A DNA stretch of 64,000 bases from Anaerolineae bacterium (GCA_003154115.1 PMCF01000433.1:54787-118786); one strand, 5' to 3'. Counted from the stretch's first letter, positions 8,948 to 18,625 are shown. Notes: generated from the letters alone by a model not told the origin. Translations and numbers: made by a program.

Positions 8948-11272
8948 ATGGTCAACATTCTATCTTCCGGCACAACTCTCAAAAACAGCAGTTACCGCAT
9001 TCAGCGTCTCCTAGGTCAGGGCGGCTTTGGCGCGGTCTATCTGGCTGAAGACCTCATCATCAACAAGTTCTGCGCCATCAAAGAAAATTTTGATAACTCC
9101 CCTGGCGCACAAAAGCAGTTTGACGTGGAGGCGCGCATCCTGGCGAACCTCAGCCATCAGCACCTGCCCCGCGTCACCGATAATTTCCTGGAGACGGCGA
9201 CCGGGCAACAATACCTGGTCATGGAATACGTCGAGGGCCAGGACCTGGCTGATTTGTTAGAGCAATCCGGCCCGCTGCCACAAGACAAGGTGCTGGCCTG
9301 GCTGGACCAGGTGTTGGATGCGGTGGCTTATCTGCACACTTACCAGCCTCGGCCCGTCATTCACCGTGATATCAAGCCGGCCAATATTCGCCTGCTGCCC
9401 GATGGCAAAACGGCCAAGCTGGTGGACTTTGGCCTTGCCAAAATCGGCGGCTCATCGGACAAGACGCGCGCGGCGGCGCGAGGAGCCACCGATGGGTTTT
9501 CTCCGCCAGAACAATATGGCACTACCGGTACTGATACTTATTCCGATGTCTATGCCCTGGGCGCTACCCTCTACGCCCTGCTGACCAATGTTGAGCCGCC
9601 CGTGTCTACCGATTTGGTTATTTCAGGCGCTCGACTTGACTTGCCACGCAAATTCAATCCCCTCATTAACCCGAATGTGGAACAGGTCATCCTGACGGCG
9701 ATGCAGCTTGATCCCAAACTGCGCTTCCCAACTGCCGGAGAAATGCGCCTGGCCTTGCAAGGCCGACGCCCGACGACGATCCTGGTTGCTTGCCCGCATT
9801 GCAATACACAGGTGCGCGCTGCGGCCAAATTCTGTCCGGCCTGCGGCCAAACGATTGTCCGCGTAGCGCCGTTTGTTTTCAAAAAGGTCAATCACCCGGT
9901 CAACGACATCAAAGAGTTGGTAAGTAGTTGTGACAGCTATTGGGACGAGGCGATCGGCTATTTTCGCCGGGGCGAATTTGATGTTTGGCTAAACCAGTTG
10001 GGACCGGCAGGACAGCTGCTCGCCGCACAGAGCCGCGCGCTGCGCGCCAAATACAACGATCCCTCAGCCGCGTTGGAAGAACTTTTGGAGGCCGCGGCAC
10101 CCACACGCTCGCGGCCCATCCTGACGGCCAATCCTGCCGTGCTCGATGTGGGGGCACTGCGAGCTGGCGATAGCAAAGTACTGACCGTGACCCTCTCTAA
10201 CAGCGGACGCGGTTACTTGCATGGCAACCTCCAGGCTCAACCTGCATGGATTCAGGTTCATCCAGCCAACTTCGGCTGTCTGGCTGGGGCCACGCAGAAA
10301 ATTGACATTGAGATCAAAGCGACCGGACTTTCAGGCACAGAGCTGGGTGTGGACTATGGCGGAACAGTGACTATCCTCTCCAACCGGGGACAGCAGACCG
10401 TGCCCGTTCGCGTGAAGGTGGTCGATGAACCGCAGGCTTGCCTTGATCCTGTGCAAGTGGATCTAGGCACGGCATCCTGGGGAAACCGGGTCCGAGGGCA
10501 AATCACCGTTGCCAACGCTGGCGGTGGCACGCTGCACAGCACTCTCGTCGCCAGTGAGCCGTGGATTACTGTAGATCCGGCCGGGCAACCCTTTGCGCTG
10601 GGCAAGGGACAGTCGTTGCCTGTCGTTTTTACTGTGAACACAGATCATTTCGCCCGGCGGGGTCGTTATAGCAGCCAACTCACAGTCCAAACCAAAACAA
10701 GGGGCAATCCGGCAACCGTGGTAACGATTCAGGTGGATGTGCCCTATCTGTTAGACCCGGCTCAACCGGCCACTGCCGTCAGCACTGCGGTTGACCTCAT
10801 CGCCGCCTGTGATGCTCATTGGGAATGGGGCCAGCATTTGCTGACAGTAGGCCGCATCGAAGCCTTTTTGCGCTTTATCGGCGAGGATGCGCTGGCCCAA
10901 ACTGCCGCCAACGCCCGCCAGCGCCCCGACCCCAACGCCGGTCTGGAAACGCTGCTGCGCGCGGTCGGCGCCGAACCGCCGGCAAAATACAACACCAACG
11001 TCGATGAGGTGTTGAGTCAGTTAGGCTTTGGTGTCTTTTCCAAACTTGGGCGCAAACCGCCTGTGGTGACGCTGCTCATCGAGAATGTCAGTCCACGCGG
11101 CTATCTACATGGTCGCGTGGACTCTTTGGCCGCCTGGTTAACAGCGTCACAGCCACACTTTGGCTGCTTGCCGGGTCAGGTGGCAGCGATAGAACTCTGC
11201 GCCGATCACAAGGTGAAGAAGGGTGGCTTCTTCTCAATGGGTACAGAATTGTTTGAAATCGTGGTGGACTGA
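8948..11272 (+). CDS. Ser/Thr protein kinase with zinc ribbon and C-terminal beta-sandwich repeats (HRD type)
   Basis: The ORF track starts at 8912 inside the previous gene. ATG 8948 is preferred because it follows GGGAGC and matches the kinase remnant at 7817. The kinase domain covers about residues 15-272: glycine loop GQGGFGAVY, Lys45, HRD 139-141 (VIHRDIKPAN), DFG 160-162, SPPEQYG. A zinc ribbon (CPHC..CPAC, 282-300) follows. The C-terminal half has two helical segments of similar sequence and two or three Ig-like domains (NSGRGYLHGNLQ, PAWIQVHPANFGC). No transmembrane helix is evident, so the kinase is probably cytosolic. All key catalytic residues are present. Confidence 0.9.
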   Translation: MVNILSSGTTLKNSSYRIQRLLGQGGFGAVYLAEDLIINKFCAIKENFDNSPGAQKQFDVEARILANLSHQHLPRVTDNFLETATGQQYLVMEYVEGQDLADLLEQSGPLPQDKVLAWLDQVLDAVAYLHTYQPRPVIHRDIKPANIRLLPDGKTAKLVDFGLAKIGGSSDKTRAAARGATDGFSPPEQYGTTGTDTYSDVYALGATLYALLTNVEPPVSTDLVISGARLDLPRKFNPLINPNVEQVILTAMQLDPKLRFPTAGEMRLALQGRRPTTILVACPHCNTQVRAAAKFCPACGQTIVRVAPFVFKKVNHPVNDIKELVSSCDSYWDEAIGYFRRGEFDVWLNQLGPAGQLLAAQSRALRAKYNDPSAALEELLEAAAPTRSRPILTANPAVLDVGALRAGDSKVLTVTLSNSGRGYLHGNLQAQPAWIQVHPANFGCLAGATQKIDIEIKATGLSGTELGVDYGGTVTILSNRGQQTVPVRVKVVDEPQACLDPVQVDLGTASWGNRVRGQITVANAGGGTLHSTLVASEPWITVDPAGQPFALGKGQSLPVVFTVNTDHFARRGRYSSQLTVQTKTRGNPATVVTIQVDVPYLLDPAQPATAVSTAVDLIAACDAHWEWGQHLLTVGRIEAFLRFIGEDALAQTAANARQRPDPNAGLETLLRAVGAEPPAKYNTNVDEVLSQLGFGVFSKLGRKPPVVTLLIENVSPRGYLHGRVDSLAAWLTASQPHFGCLPGQVAAIELCADHKVKKGGFFSMGTELFEIVVD

Positions 11273-11288
11273 ACAAGGATATCTAATC

Positions 11289-14200
11289 ATGACTAACTTG
11301 CCCGGTGTCTCCATCCCCATCGAACAAACCATCGATGCCCTCGAACGTCGCCGCCTAGATCAAGCCGCGCCACCCGTCCTGCCCATCTGGGGCCAGCTCG
11401 ACGCGACGGCCTTCTGGCGCGTGGTGGCGCAGTCGCGTTTCTGGGACGCGACGCAAGAGGCCGGGCGGCCCATCGACTATGAACAGTACATGGAAGATTT
11501 GATCACGGGCGCGCACGGCCTGAGCCTGCCCTTTGCCTATCTCATTCTGGGCAATCCCAAGTCCATCGCGGTGTATGCGGGCTTGCAGGGCGATGGCGTG
11601 GAGGGGCTGATGCGCTCTTCGCTGGAAGGCACCTTCCCCGGCATCGAACTCGCCGCGCAGCCGGAGAGTCGTTTGGGCAGCGCCACCTTCAAAGATCGGC
11701 AGATGTTGTCTGGCCGTCTGACGGGCATCCCTACGCGCAAGACCGGGCAGGCGGCTTATAGCGGCGCGTCGAAGTCCGCGCGGAACCTGCCCCAGGCGGA
11801 ACAGATCGAGCGTTTGCTGCGCGGGTTGTTTGGCAGCGCGTGGGGCTACCTGGTGCGCGCCGCGCCCGTGCCGGAGGCGCAAATCGTGACGCAGGCGCAG
11901 AACGGTTTCACTCAAATCGCCGCCGCCAAAAACCTGGTGCATTATCAGGTCAGCGAACAACAGCAAACCATGCGCTCGATCAGCCCGACCGAACAGCAAT
12001 CGGCCTCACGCTCGATCAATCAGGATCAGACCAATCGGCAGGCCGAGTACGCCGTGGAACTGTTGGAGCGCCAACTCGATCGGCTGAATCGCGGCAAGGC
12101 GCAGGGCATGTGGACGACCGATGTCTTCTTCTTCGCCGACGACGCGATCACGCTCAATAAACTGCGGGCGCTGCTGCGCGCCATCTTCGCCGGGCCGGAT
12201 TCCACGCCTGATCCCATCCGATCGTTTGCCTGCAACCCGGGCGGATCACCTTTGCCGCCCGAAGCGTTTTCCACGCTGTTGAACTCCGGCGAACTGGCGA
12301 CGTTCTGCCAGCTGCCCCAGGAAGAATTTCCCGGTTACGCGGTGCGCGATTACGCCCGCTTCGACACCGATCTCGTTGCGCCGCAGCGCCCGATCACGCT
12401 GCCGATTCCGATCGGGCGGGTGATGGACGGCGCGCGCCCCACCGGCGATTGGCTGGTGCTGGATACCAATGACTTCGCCAAGCACGGCCTCATCGCCGGC
12501 GTGACGGGCAGCGGCAAGACCAACACGGTTTTCTATTTGCTGGACAAGTTGCGCGCGCACAACATCCCCTTTCTGATCATCGAACCGGCCAAAGCCGAGT
12601 ACCGTCACTTGCGCAGCGTGGCCGGGCTGGAGCGGCTGCGCGTCTACACGCTGGGCGATGAAACCGTCTCGCCGCTGCGGCTCAATCCCTTTGAGTTTGA
12701 ACCCGGCATGCACGTGCAGACGCACATCGACTATCTCAAGTCGGTGTTCAACGCTGCCTTCATTCTCTACGCGCCCATGCCGTATGTGTTGGACACCTGC
12801 CTGCACGAAATCTATCAGGACAAAGGCTGGGATTTGACCAGCGGCCACAATCGGCGCGTGCGGCCTGCTGAACGGCAACAAGCGCATCAATATCCCGTGT
12901 TCCCCACGCTGTCTGATCTGTACCGCAAGATCGATGAAGTCGTCGATCGGCTGGGCTACGAAGAGCGCATTCAGCAGGATGTCAAAGCCGGATTGAAGGC
13001 CCGCATCGGCAGTTTGCGGCTGGGCAGCAAGGGTCTTATGCTCGACACGCCGCACGGTGTTTCCTTCAGTCAGCTGCTCGCGCAGCCCACCGTGCTGGAA
13101 CTGGAGCGCATGGGCAACGGCGACGAAAAGGCTTTTCTCATTGGTCTGGTCTTGACGCGCCTGTACGAATATCGTTGGGTCGAAGCCCGATCGGCGCACC
13201 CCGGCCAGAACGCTTTACGGCATGTCGTCGTGATCGAAGAAGCCCACCGGTTGTTGAAGAACGTCTCGACCGAAGTCGGCACCGAAGAAGCCAACACCAA
13301 AGGCCAGGCCGTCGAGACCTTCTCCAACATGTTGAGTGAGATTCGCGCTTACGGACAGGGTGTGTTGATCGCCGAGCAGATTCCCACCAAACTCGCGCCG
13401 GATGCCATCAAGAACACGAATCTCAAACTGGTTCACCGCATCGTCGCCGAGGACGATCGGGCGGTGTTGGGCGCGACGATGAATCTCGACGAAGGGCAGC
13501 AGCGTTTCGTGACGACGCTGCGCGCGGGGCAGGTCGTGGCGTATGCCGAAGGCGCCGATCGATCTTATTTGCTGCACGTCCCTGAGGTCAAGCAGTCACT
13601 GAAGCGCGTGGTGAGCGACGATGAACTGAAGCAGGAAGCGGCGGTCTGGCGCGCGGCTGCGCCCTACATGTCTGCCCGATTGGCGCGTCACATCCCGATC
13701 GAGCTGCACACGTCCAATCTGCGTGATTATGCGCTGGGCGTGCTGGGCCACGCCGAATTTCCGGCCGCGTTTGAGCGCTACTTCTTATCCTTGCTGGAAA
13801 GTCCGCGCCTGGCCGTGTATGGTTACAGCGAACTCTGGCAGGTGATCAAACGCGCGCCACAGCCGCGTGCGGATAAAGAAGTGAAAGCCATGGCCGCGTG
13901 GGTGATAGCCGAAGCGGTCAGCGGTGTGCTGGCCGAACGTGGCCGCCGCCAGGCGTGGTTCTACGCCGTGACCCAGGAAATGGCCGAGACGCTAGTCGAT
14001 GCGCTGGCCGACATCGCCGCGAATTTTGATAATCGAACGGTGGCGCTGGAAGCCTTGACGGTTAAACACACTCCGGCCATCGAGCGCGTGCGGCAGCGCT
14101 ACTTCAATCTCGTCAAGAACGCGCCCAAGCCGTTTGCCGGTTGTGATTTTTGCCAGGCGCAGTGCCGCTATCGGTTCGAGGTGGAGCCGTTGGTGAAAGA

Positions 14201-14444
14201 CAAAGCCACGCAGCGTGAATTCGTCGCCGCCATCCAGCAGACCAAGAGCGACGATGAAATGTGGAGCAAATTGGCGGGTGCGGCGAAAGAAAAGGCGCTG
14301 CAAGCCATCAATGAGCAGGCCGGGCCAGCCGCCGTGCAGGGTGTGGCAGTGTGCGTTGCAGCGCAGATCGGCCCACGGTTGGACTTTGCCAGTGGCAGTC
14401 AGAAGAAGATGGTGAGGAATGTGAAAGCGGTGTTGGAGCGATAA
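11289..14444 (+). CDS. HerA/DUF87-type ATPase with C-terminal cysteine cluster
   Basis: ATG 11289 is preferred to the upstream 11223 because the latter overlaps the kinase by 50 nt. The 1051-residue product has a Walker A at about residue 403 (GVTGSGKTNT), followed by FLIIEPAKAEYRHL, and a Walker B near 647 (VVVIEEAHRLL). This is the HerA/FtsK-like hexameric ATPase pattern. A C-terminal cluster (CDFCQAQCRY, about residue 951) could hold zinc or iron-sulfur. HerA ATPases pump DNA or work with nucleases in repair and antiphage systems, but no nuclease gene is adjacent here. It sits between two kinase genes, 37 nt before the second. Confidence 0.85.
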   Translation: MTNLPGVSIPIEQTIDALERRRLDQAAPPVLPIWGQLDATAFWRVVAQSRFWDATQEAGRPIDYEQYMEDLITGAHGLSLPFAYLILGNPKSIAVYAGLQGDGVEGLMRSSLEGTFPGIELAAQPESRLGSATFKDRQMLSGRLTGIPTRKTGQAAYSGASKSARNLPQAEQIERLLRGLFGSAWGYLVRAAPVPEAQIVTQAQNGFTQIAAAKNLVHYQVSEQQQTMRSISPTEQQSASRSINQDQTNRQAEYAVELLERQLDRLNRGKAQGMWTTDVFFFADDAITLNKLRALLRAIFAGPDSTPDPIRSFACNPGGSPLPPEAFSTLLNSGELATFCQLPQEEFPGYAVRDYARFDTDLVAPQRPITLPIPIGRVMDGARPTGDWLVLDTNDFAKHGLIAGVTGSGKTNTVFYLLDKLRAHNIPFLIIEPAKAEYRHLRSVAGLERLRVYTLGDETVSPLRLNPFEFEPGMHVQTHIDYLKSVFNAAFILYAPMPYVLDTCLHEIYQDKGWDLTSGHNRRVRPAERQQAHQYPVFPTLSDLYRKIDEVVDRLGYEERIQQDVKAGLKARIGSLRLGSKGLMLDTPHGVSFSQLLAQPTVLELERMGNGDEKAFLIGLVLTRLYEYRWVEARSAHPGQNALRHVVVIEEAHRLLKNVSTEVGTEEANTKGQAVETFSNMLSEIRAYGQGVLIAEQIPTKLAPDAIKNTNLKLVHRIVAEDDRAVLGATMNLDEGQQRFVTTLRAGQVVAYAEGADRSYLLHVPEVKQSLKRVVSDDELKQEAAVWRAAAPYMSARLARHIPIELHTSNLRDYALGVLGHAEFPAAFERYFLSLLESPRLAVYGYSELWQVIKRAPQPRADKEVKAMAAWVIAEAVSGVLAERGRRQAWFYAVTQEMAETLVDALADIAANFDNRTVALEALTVKHTPAIERVRQRYFNLVKNAPKPFAGCDFCQAQCRYRFEVEPLVKDKATQREFVAAIQQTKSDDEMWSKLAGAAKEKALQAINEQAGPAAVQGVAVCVAAQIGPRLDFASGSQKKMVRNVKAVLER

Positions 14445-14481
14445 AGAAAAGTTCAGGCTTTACAACGCTGAGGAGAAGCTT

Positions 14482-15507
14482 ATGCCCTTGTCAACCGGAA
14501 AAATGCTCAAGAAACGCTATCGGATAGAGCGGCTCATTAAACAAGGCGGCTTTGGCGCCGTGTATTTGGCAGTTGATACTAAAACTGGAATTCAATGCGC
14601 TATCAAAGAGAACTTGGACACGTCACCAGATTCGCAGCATCTATTTCGAAGAGAGGCTGAAATTCTTGCCAAATTAAGTCATGTCAACTTACCACCCGTC
14701 ACAGCTTTCTTTGTAACGCCGACTGGACAGTATCTAGTCATGGAGTATGTCGAAGGCGAAGACCTGCAAGAAATCCTAGATCGGGAAAATGGTCGGGGCT
14801 TACCAATCCATCAAATAATGAGTTGGATCAAGCAGGTATGCGACGCGCTCAAATATCTTCATACGCGCGTGTCCCCAGTTATTCATCGTGACATTAAGCC
14901 AGGAAATATCCGTGTTACGGCCAGTGGGCAGGTAAAGCTGGTGGACTTTGGAATTGCTAAAGTTCATGTGCCTGGCTTGGCAACGACTAATGTAGCACGG
15001 GGTATCGGGACAGAAGGGTATTGTCCGCCGGAACAGCTTTATCAAACGGGCACTGATCCTCGCAGTGATATCTATTCACTTGCGGCGACGATATATACGC
15101 TCTTGTCGGGTATTGCGCCGCCCCATTGTGGGAATCGCATTGCTGGGACTGAAGATATGATACCTCTGGCTCAGTTACGACCAACTTTACCCGTACAGGT
15201 TGAGGCAGTGATATCAAAGGCGATGGAGCTAAGACTCGACCAAAGATATGATCAGGTTGATGAATTCTGGAAAGAACTGAGACAAGCGGTCTATCCGTTT
15301 GTGATTCAATCGAAAGACATTGATCCTGACCAAAAGAAGGCGGGTGCTATACTGCGGATGCGGCGCGCTTTGCAAAGCGGCGATTCACGCCGCATTGCAG
15401 CGGCCTATTATCCCGAGGTGCGAGAAGTTTATTTGACCTTTTCGGTGGATGAAAAAGATTTGCTCAAAAATGCATTAGATCAGTATCCGTGGCTTGTGGT
15501 TGTCTGA
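14482..15507 (+). CDS. Ser/Thr protein kinase, cytosolic (HRD type)
   Basis: ATG 14482 follows a ribosome-binding site (GAGGAGAAG). The kinase domain fills residues 10-270, with GGFGAVYLA, CAIKEN, VIHRDIKPGN, DFGIA and GTEGYCPPEQ. A short 70-residue helical tail follows, with no zinc ribbon or membrane helix. The gene is noticeably more AT-rich than the genes on both sides, which may mean separate acquisition. It precedes the channel-like pair at 15538 and 17134 by 30 nt, and probably regulates them. Confidence 0.88.
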   Translation: MPLSTGKMLKKRYRIERLIKQGGFGAVYLAVDTKTGIQCAIKENLDTSPDSQHLFRREAEILAKLSHVNLPPVTAFFVTPTGQYLVMEYVEGEDLQEILDRENGRGLPIHQIMSWIKQVCDALKYLHTRVSPVIHRDIKPGNIRVTASGQVKLVDFGIAKVHVPGLATTNVARGIGTEGYCPPEQLYQTGTDPRSDIYSLAATIYTLLSGIAPPHCGNRIAGTEDMIPLAQLRPTLPVQVEAVISKAMELRLDQRYDQVDEFWKELRQAVYPFVIQSKDIDPDQKKAGAILRMRRALQSGDSRRIAAAYYPEVREVYLTFSVDEKDLLKNALDQYPWLVVV

Positions 15508-15537
15508 AATCCTATCTCACAGAACAAAAGGAATGTG

Positions 15538-17133
15538 ATGTCTGCACGACCGACTGCCAATTTATCAGCGACGCCGAGTGCGTCAACTCCCGATTTTGCC
15601 CAGTTGCCTGAAGAATGGCGCAGTCTGGGCGAAGAGATCGCGCAGTTTGATGTGGCGTCTGCGCAACGCTTTGAAGATGTGGCGACCAGTCTCGGCACCC
15701 CCCAGGAAGATCGCTGGCTGCGGACCGGCGTGCTAGAGCATCTTGGCGTGGATAGCATTGAACGGCACGCGATTCAGTTGTTGCCAGGCGGCGACCGCAT
15801 GCTGTGGGTGCTCAGGATCTCCGAATGGTTTCGGAACGTCCTTATTCTCGTCCCCGTGCTGGTGACGTGGCTCGGGTTGTTTGAAGCAGCAACGAATTAC
15901 GCAGCGGCTGTCCAGGCGCAACCTGATCTGCAATATGTATCGTTCCTGCTGCTGTGGCAGCAAAACTTCATGAACCTGGGCGTGACGCCCGGGATGCCCT
16001 TTAGCACTATTGCGGCGATTGACTTTTCGGTGCTGCTGGTCATCATTGTCCTGACGATCTTTATCCACTTTGTGCGTGATGTGCTAGAAACGCGGGCGAC
16101 TAGTCGCGCCGCCAACTTGCGCCGTCGCATTGATGGACTGGCCTGGCGTACCAGTCTGTGGCTGGCCGACAAGGGCATTCAACAACACCAGCAAGAACAA
16201 CGCCAGTGGGATCAACGCTTGCAGACGTTTGATCGTTTCACGCCGACAGCGCAGGATTTGCTGGCATCGTTGATAGCAGAGCAGGATCGTGTGGTGAATC
16301 TAGCCACGGCTTATCAACAGGAATTTGATCAGCTACGGATACTATCGCGTGATTTGGCGGCAGCCACGAGCAGTCTGCCAGCATCGGTGCAACAAGTTCA
16401 GCTGGCCAATAGTCAGGCCTGGACCCAGCTACAAGGTTCATTGACCAGTTCGTTGAATACCTTACAACAAGTGTCAGCGCAACAAGCGCAACTGCAAGCT
16501 GCAACCACCTCAATGGGCGATGATATTCGTCAGGCCAGCCAGGCGATGGTGTCAGCCGCAAGTCAATCTGGAAAAGCGGCTGATGCTGCGGCGCAAGCTT
16601 CGGCACAGGCTAGCGGACTGGCGCAACAACTGCACGCCTCACAGGCCGGGTTGCAAGATAAAATGCGGGATACGTCAGCGGCCTTGCAGGGCAGCGCCGT
16701 GGTCTTCGCGGGCATCATTGCCTCGCTGAATCAACTGCGAAGCGGATTGGATGACCTGCTGCAAAGCAATGGGCAGGTGATCAATGGGTTGTCCACGTTA
16801 GTGCAACAACAGCCACCGATTTTCGAGAAATTCGAGCAAATCGCCGCGGCTTTTCAATCTGACTCTCAGCGAGTCCATAGCGACTTTGCGCAACTGGTGC
16901 AACTCGATGGGGCGATGATAGAGGAGATTCGAAAGTCAGTTTTAGCTACACAGGGACTATCATTGCGAATTGATGGGATGATGCAGACCTTTTTTCGAGC
17001 TCCTGCGCCGACTGCCGCGCCACCTGCCCGCCCGGCGCAGCAACCAACGGAGGTTGCAGTTCAACCGATTTCACCCGCCAGTCAGGAAAAACGCGGCGGG
17101 CTGTTTGGCAACATTTCTCGTGATAGGAAGTAA
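15538..17133 (+). CDS. Two-helix membrane protein with long coiled-coil tail (MotA/ZorA-like candidate)
   Basis: ATG 15538 is chosen over GTG 15535 because AAGG lies 6 nt upstream. Two strong transmembrane helices sit at about residues 100-120 (VLILVPVLVTWLGLFEAA) and 158-179, separated by about 40 residues. The remaining 350 residues are Gln/Ala-rich coiled coil with chemoreceptor-like heptads, ending in a Pro-rich tail. The next gene encodes a MotB-like single-pass protein, so this may be the long-tailed stator partner, as in ZorA. The classical four-helix MotA/ExbB pattern is not fully visible, so the family assignment is an inference. Confidence 0.6.
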   Translation: MSARPTANLSATPSASTPDFAQLPEEWRSLGEEIAQFDVASAQRFEDVATSLGTPQEDRWLRTGVLEHLGVDSIERHAIQLLPGGDRMLWVLRISEWFRNVLILVPVLVTWLGLFEAATNYAAAVQAQPDLQYVSFLLLWQQNFMNLGVTPGMPFSTIAAIDFSVLLVIIVLTIFIHFVRDVLETRATSRAANLRRRIDGLAWRTSLWLADKGIQQHQQEQRQWDQRLQTFDRFTPTAQDLLASLIAEQDRVVNLATAYQQEFDQLRILSRDLAAATSSLPASVQQVQLANSQAWTQLQGSLTSSLNTLQQVSAQQAQLQAATTSMGDDIRQASQAMVSAASQSGKAADAAAQASAQASGLAQQLHASQAGLQDKMRDTSAALQGSAVVFAGIIASLNQLRSGLDDLLQSNGQVINGLSTLVQQQPPIFEKFEQIAAAFQSDSQRVHSDFAQLVQLDGAMIEEIRKSVLATQGLSLRIDGMMQTFFRAPAPTAAPPARPAQQPTEVAVQPISPASQEKRGGLFGNISRDRK

Positions 17134-17703
17134 ATGATGATACCTTCTCGCCCACGACAAAACACGGTGGCACTCGCTGGTTGGTTATTCGCTGATTTAC
17201 TGCTCGGCATAGCCATGTTCTTTTTGGTCGCTAATTCAATCGGCGCACGCCAGCCGCCAGCCACGCCAACACTCGTGCCGACAGCAACAGCCATGCCCAG
17301 GCCCACGTCGACGCCGTTTCCGACGCCATTCCCGACGTCGACGCCGTTTGTGAGCCTTAATCCAGAGCCTTTTGCATTCGATATTCGTTCCACACCAAAC
17401 GCCTTGTTGGCCCCCTCTTCGACGACAGCTGGGCGGCAGGAACGCGCCAGAATTCTCAGAATATTAGAGGATCAGATCAGGGAACGTTGCGCTACTTCAC
17501 ATGCCGGCATCCTCTTGATATTCGGGCATGCGTCGAATCCGACTGAGGGCGGGCAGCTAGCGCAAGCCGCCGCCGAAATCATTCAAGACGCGCAGTTTAC
17601 GCAACTGTGCGGCGAAGTCGTCCCCCGCGATTTTCACTGGATTGATAACGCGGCAGCTAATCGAGGCTTGTTAAACTTTGAGATTTTCTTCTTTAATCGC
17701 TAA
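17134..17703 (+). CDS. MotB/ZorB-like single-pass protein with OmpA-like outer domain
   Basis: Begins immediately after the stop of the previous gene (AGGAAG upstream; ATG 17134 or 17137). The only membrane helix (residues 12-33) reads GWLFADLLLGIAMFFLV and closely resembles the MotB proton-channel helix (ADF..AMMAFFLV). Asp21 is at the position of the proton-carrying aspartate. A Thr-Pro linker leads to a C-terminal domain with OmpA-like features (ILLIFGHAS, AQAAAEII, GLLNFEIFFFNR). OmpA-like domains bind peptidoglycan. Together with 15538 it could form a proton-driven stator-type complex. Relation to Zorya defence is a hypothesis. Confidence 0.6.
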   Translation: MMIPSRPRQNTVALAGWLFADLLLGIAMFFLVANSIGARQPPATPTLVPTATAMPRPTSTPFPTPFPTSTPFVSLNPEPFAFDIRSTPNALLAPSSTTAGRQERARILRILEDQIRERCATSHAGILLIFGHASNPTEGGQLAQAAAEIIQDAQFTQLCGEVVPRDFHWIDNAAANRGLLNFEIFFFNR

Positions 17704-17810
17704 CAACGCGAGGTAGAAGAACTTTTCCTATTGTCATTCGCCGTGAAAGAATTTGAACCCGCTTTGCATTAAGATATTGAGCGAGAGTGTCTGAAATCAG
17801 GAGGCCGAAC

Positions 17811-18461
17811 ATGGCCGATGTCGTAGCACCGCATGAGAAACAGATGGAGCAGCTACAGCCCCAGATTGAGGGTGCGCCTGAAGCCAGTTCCAAGCTGGCA
17901 AGCGCGGGGGATGCTTCGTCCGGCGTCAAACCGTTGGAACCGGGCAATGAAAACGAGAAACTCAAAATTGCCACAGGGCAACAAGAGCAGGGCGATGCGC
18001 TGGAGCGCAAATTGGGTCAGGCCAAAGAGGTCTCAGGTTACAGTGATCAGACTTTTATGGACAAACAGGGGCATCCCATCCAGACGCGCACCTGGCAAAG
18101 TGGCGATCTCGTCCAAGTCCGGGCTTATGATCAAACGGTGCAACAACCTAAGGAAACACCCGACCTCGGGCAGGCGGGTTCGGCCAATCTAGCCCTGGAA
18201 CGCGATTGGCGTGACGGCTCAACGCGGGCGCGGCTCAACGATATTGAGACCCCACCCGACTATCGCGGGAGTGGCATCGGCAGCCATTTGCTCGGTGAGT
18301 GTGAGCAAGTGGCCGGTCAGCGTAGTGCCAGGGAAATTTACGGCGCTTTCGTGCCACACGGTGAAAACCCGGCGGCCGTTCGAGAATTTTACCAGAAACA
18401 TGGCTATAGTTTCCGGCCCGGCGCGGCGGGCGGCGAAGAAGTGTTCAAACAATTCAATTAA
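17811..18461 (+). CDS. GNAT-like acetyltransferase domain protein with disordered N-terminus
   Basis: ATG 17811 is preferred over GTG 17787 because a perfect AGGAGG lies 6 nt upstream. Residues 1-75 are Glu/Gln/Ser-rich and probably unstructured. The C-terminal 80 residues show GNAT motif A (YRGSGIGSHLL) and motif B (NPAAVREFYQKHGYSF), suggesting an acyl-CoA-dependent N-acetyltransferase. The N-terminal half of the fold is hard to recognise, so the domain may be short or divergent. It stands alone, followed by the repeat-rich gap. Confidence 0.65.
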   Translation: MADVVAPHEKQMEQLQPQIEGAPEASSKLASAGDASSGVKPLEPGNENEKLKIATGQQEQGDALERKLGQAKEVSGYSDQTFMDKQGHPIQTRTWQSGDLVQVRAYDQTVQQPKETPDLGQAGSANLALERDWRDGSTRARLNDIETPPDYRGSGIGSHLLGECEQVAGQRSAREIYGAFVPHGENPAAVREFYQKHGYSFRPGAAGGEEVFKQFN

Positions 18462-18503
18462 GGCAACCGCCCGGTATTTGACCAGCTGGCCGTCTGTCGG
18501 GCT

Positions 18504-18625
18504 AGCAGCAATTCTCAATTTGCACCATCATGCTCGTGATGGTTGGGCACATCCATCGCTTCCAGCCGCCCGCGAAGCGTTTTCCCATCAGGCAAGAGCA
18601 TCCGACCCAAATGAGAATTGCTGCT
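18504..18625. repeat. Small inverted-repeat element A (MITE-like)
   Basis: The left end AGCAGCAATTCTCAATTTG and the right end CAAATGAGAATTGCTGCT are inverted copies differing by one base. Just inside the left end is a small hairpin (ACCATCA..TGATGGT). The word CCCATCAGGCA lies about 13 bases before the right end, as in element B. The 567-base gap 18462-19028 holds this element, element B and no convincing gene. Confidence 0.65.

Noticed and set aside
14482-17703. Complete Zorya defence system
   Set aside because: Only a channel-like pair is suggested. No ZorC, ZorD or ZorE homologue is nearby, so only the pair is reported as similar.
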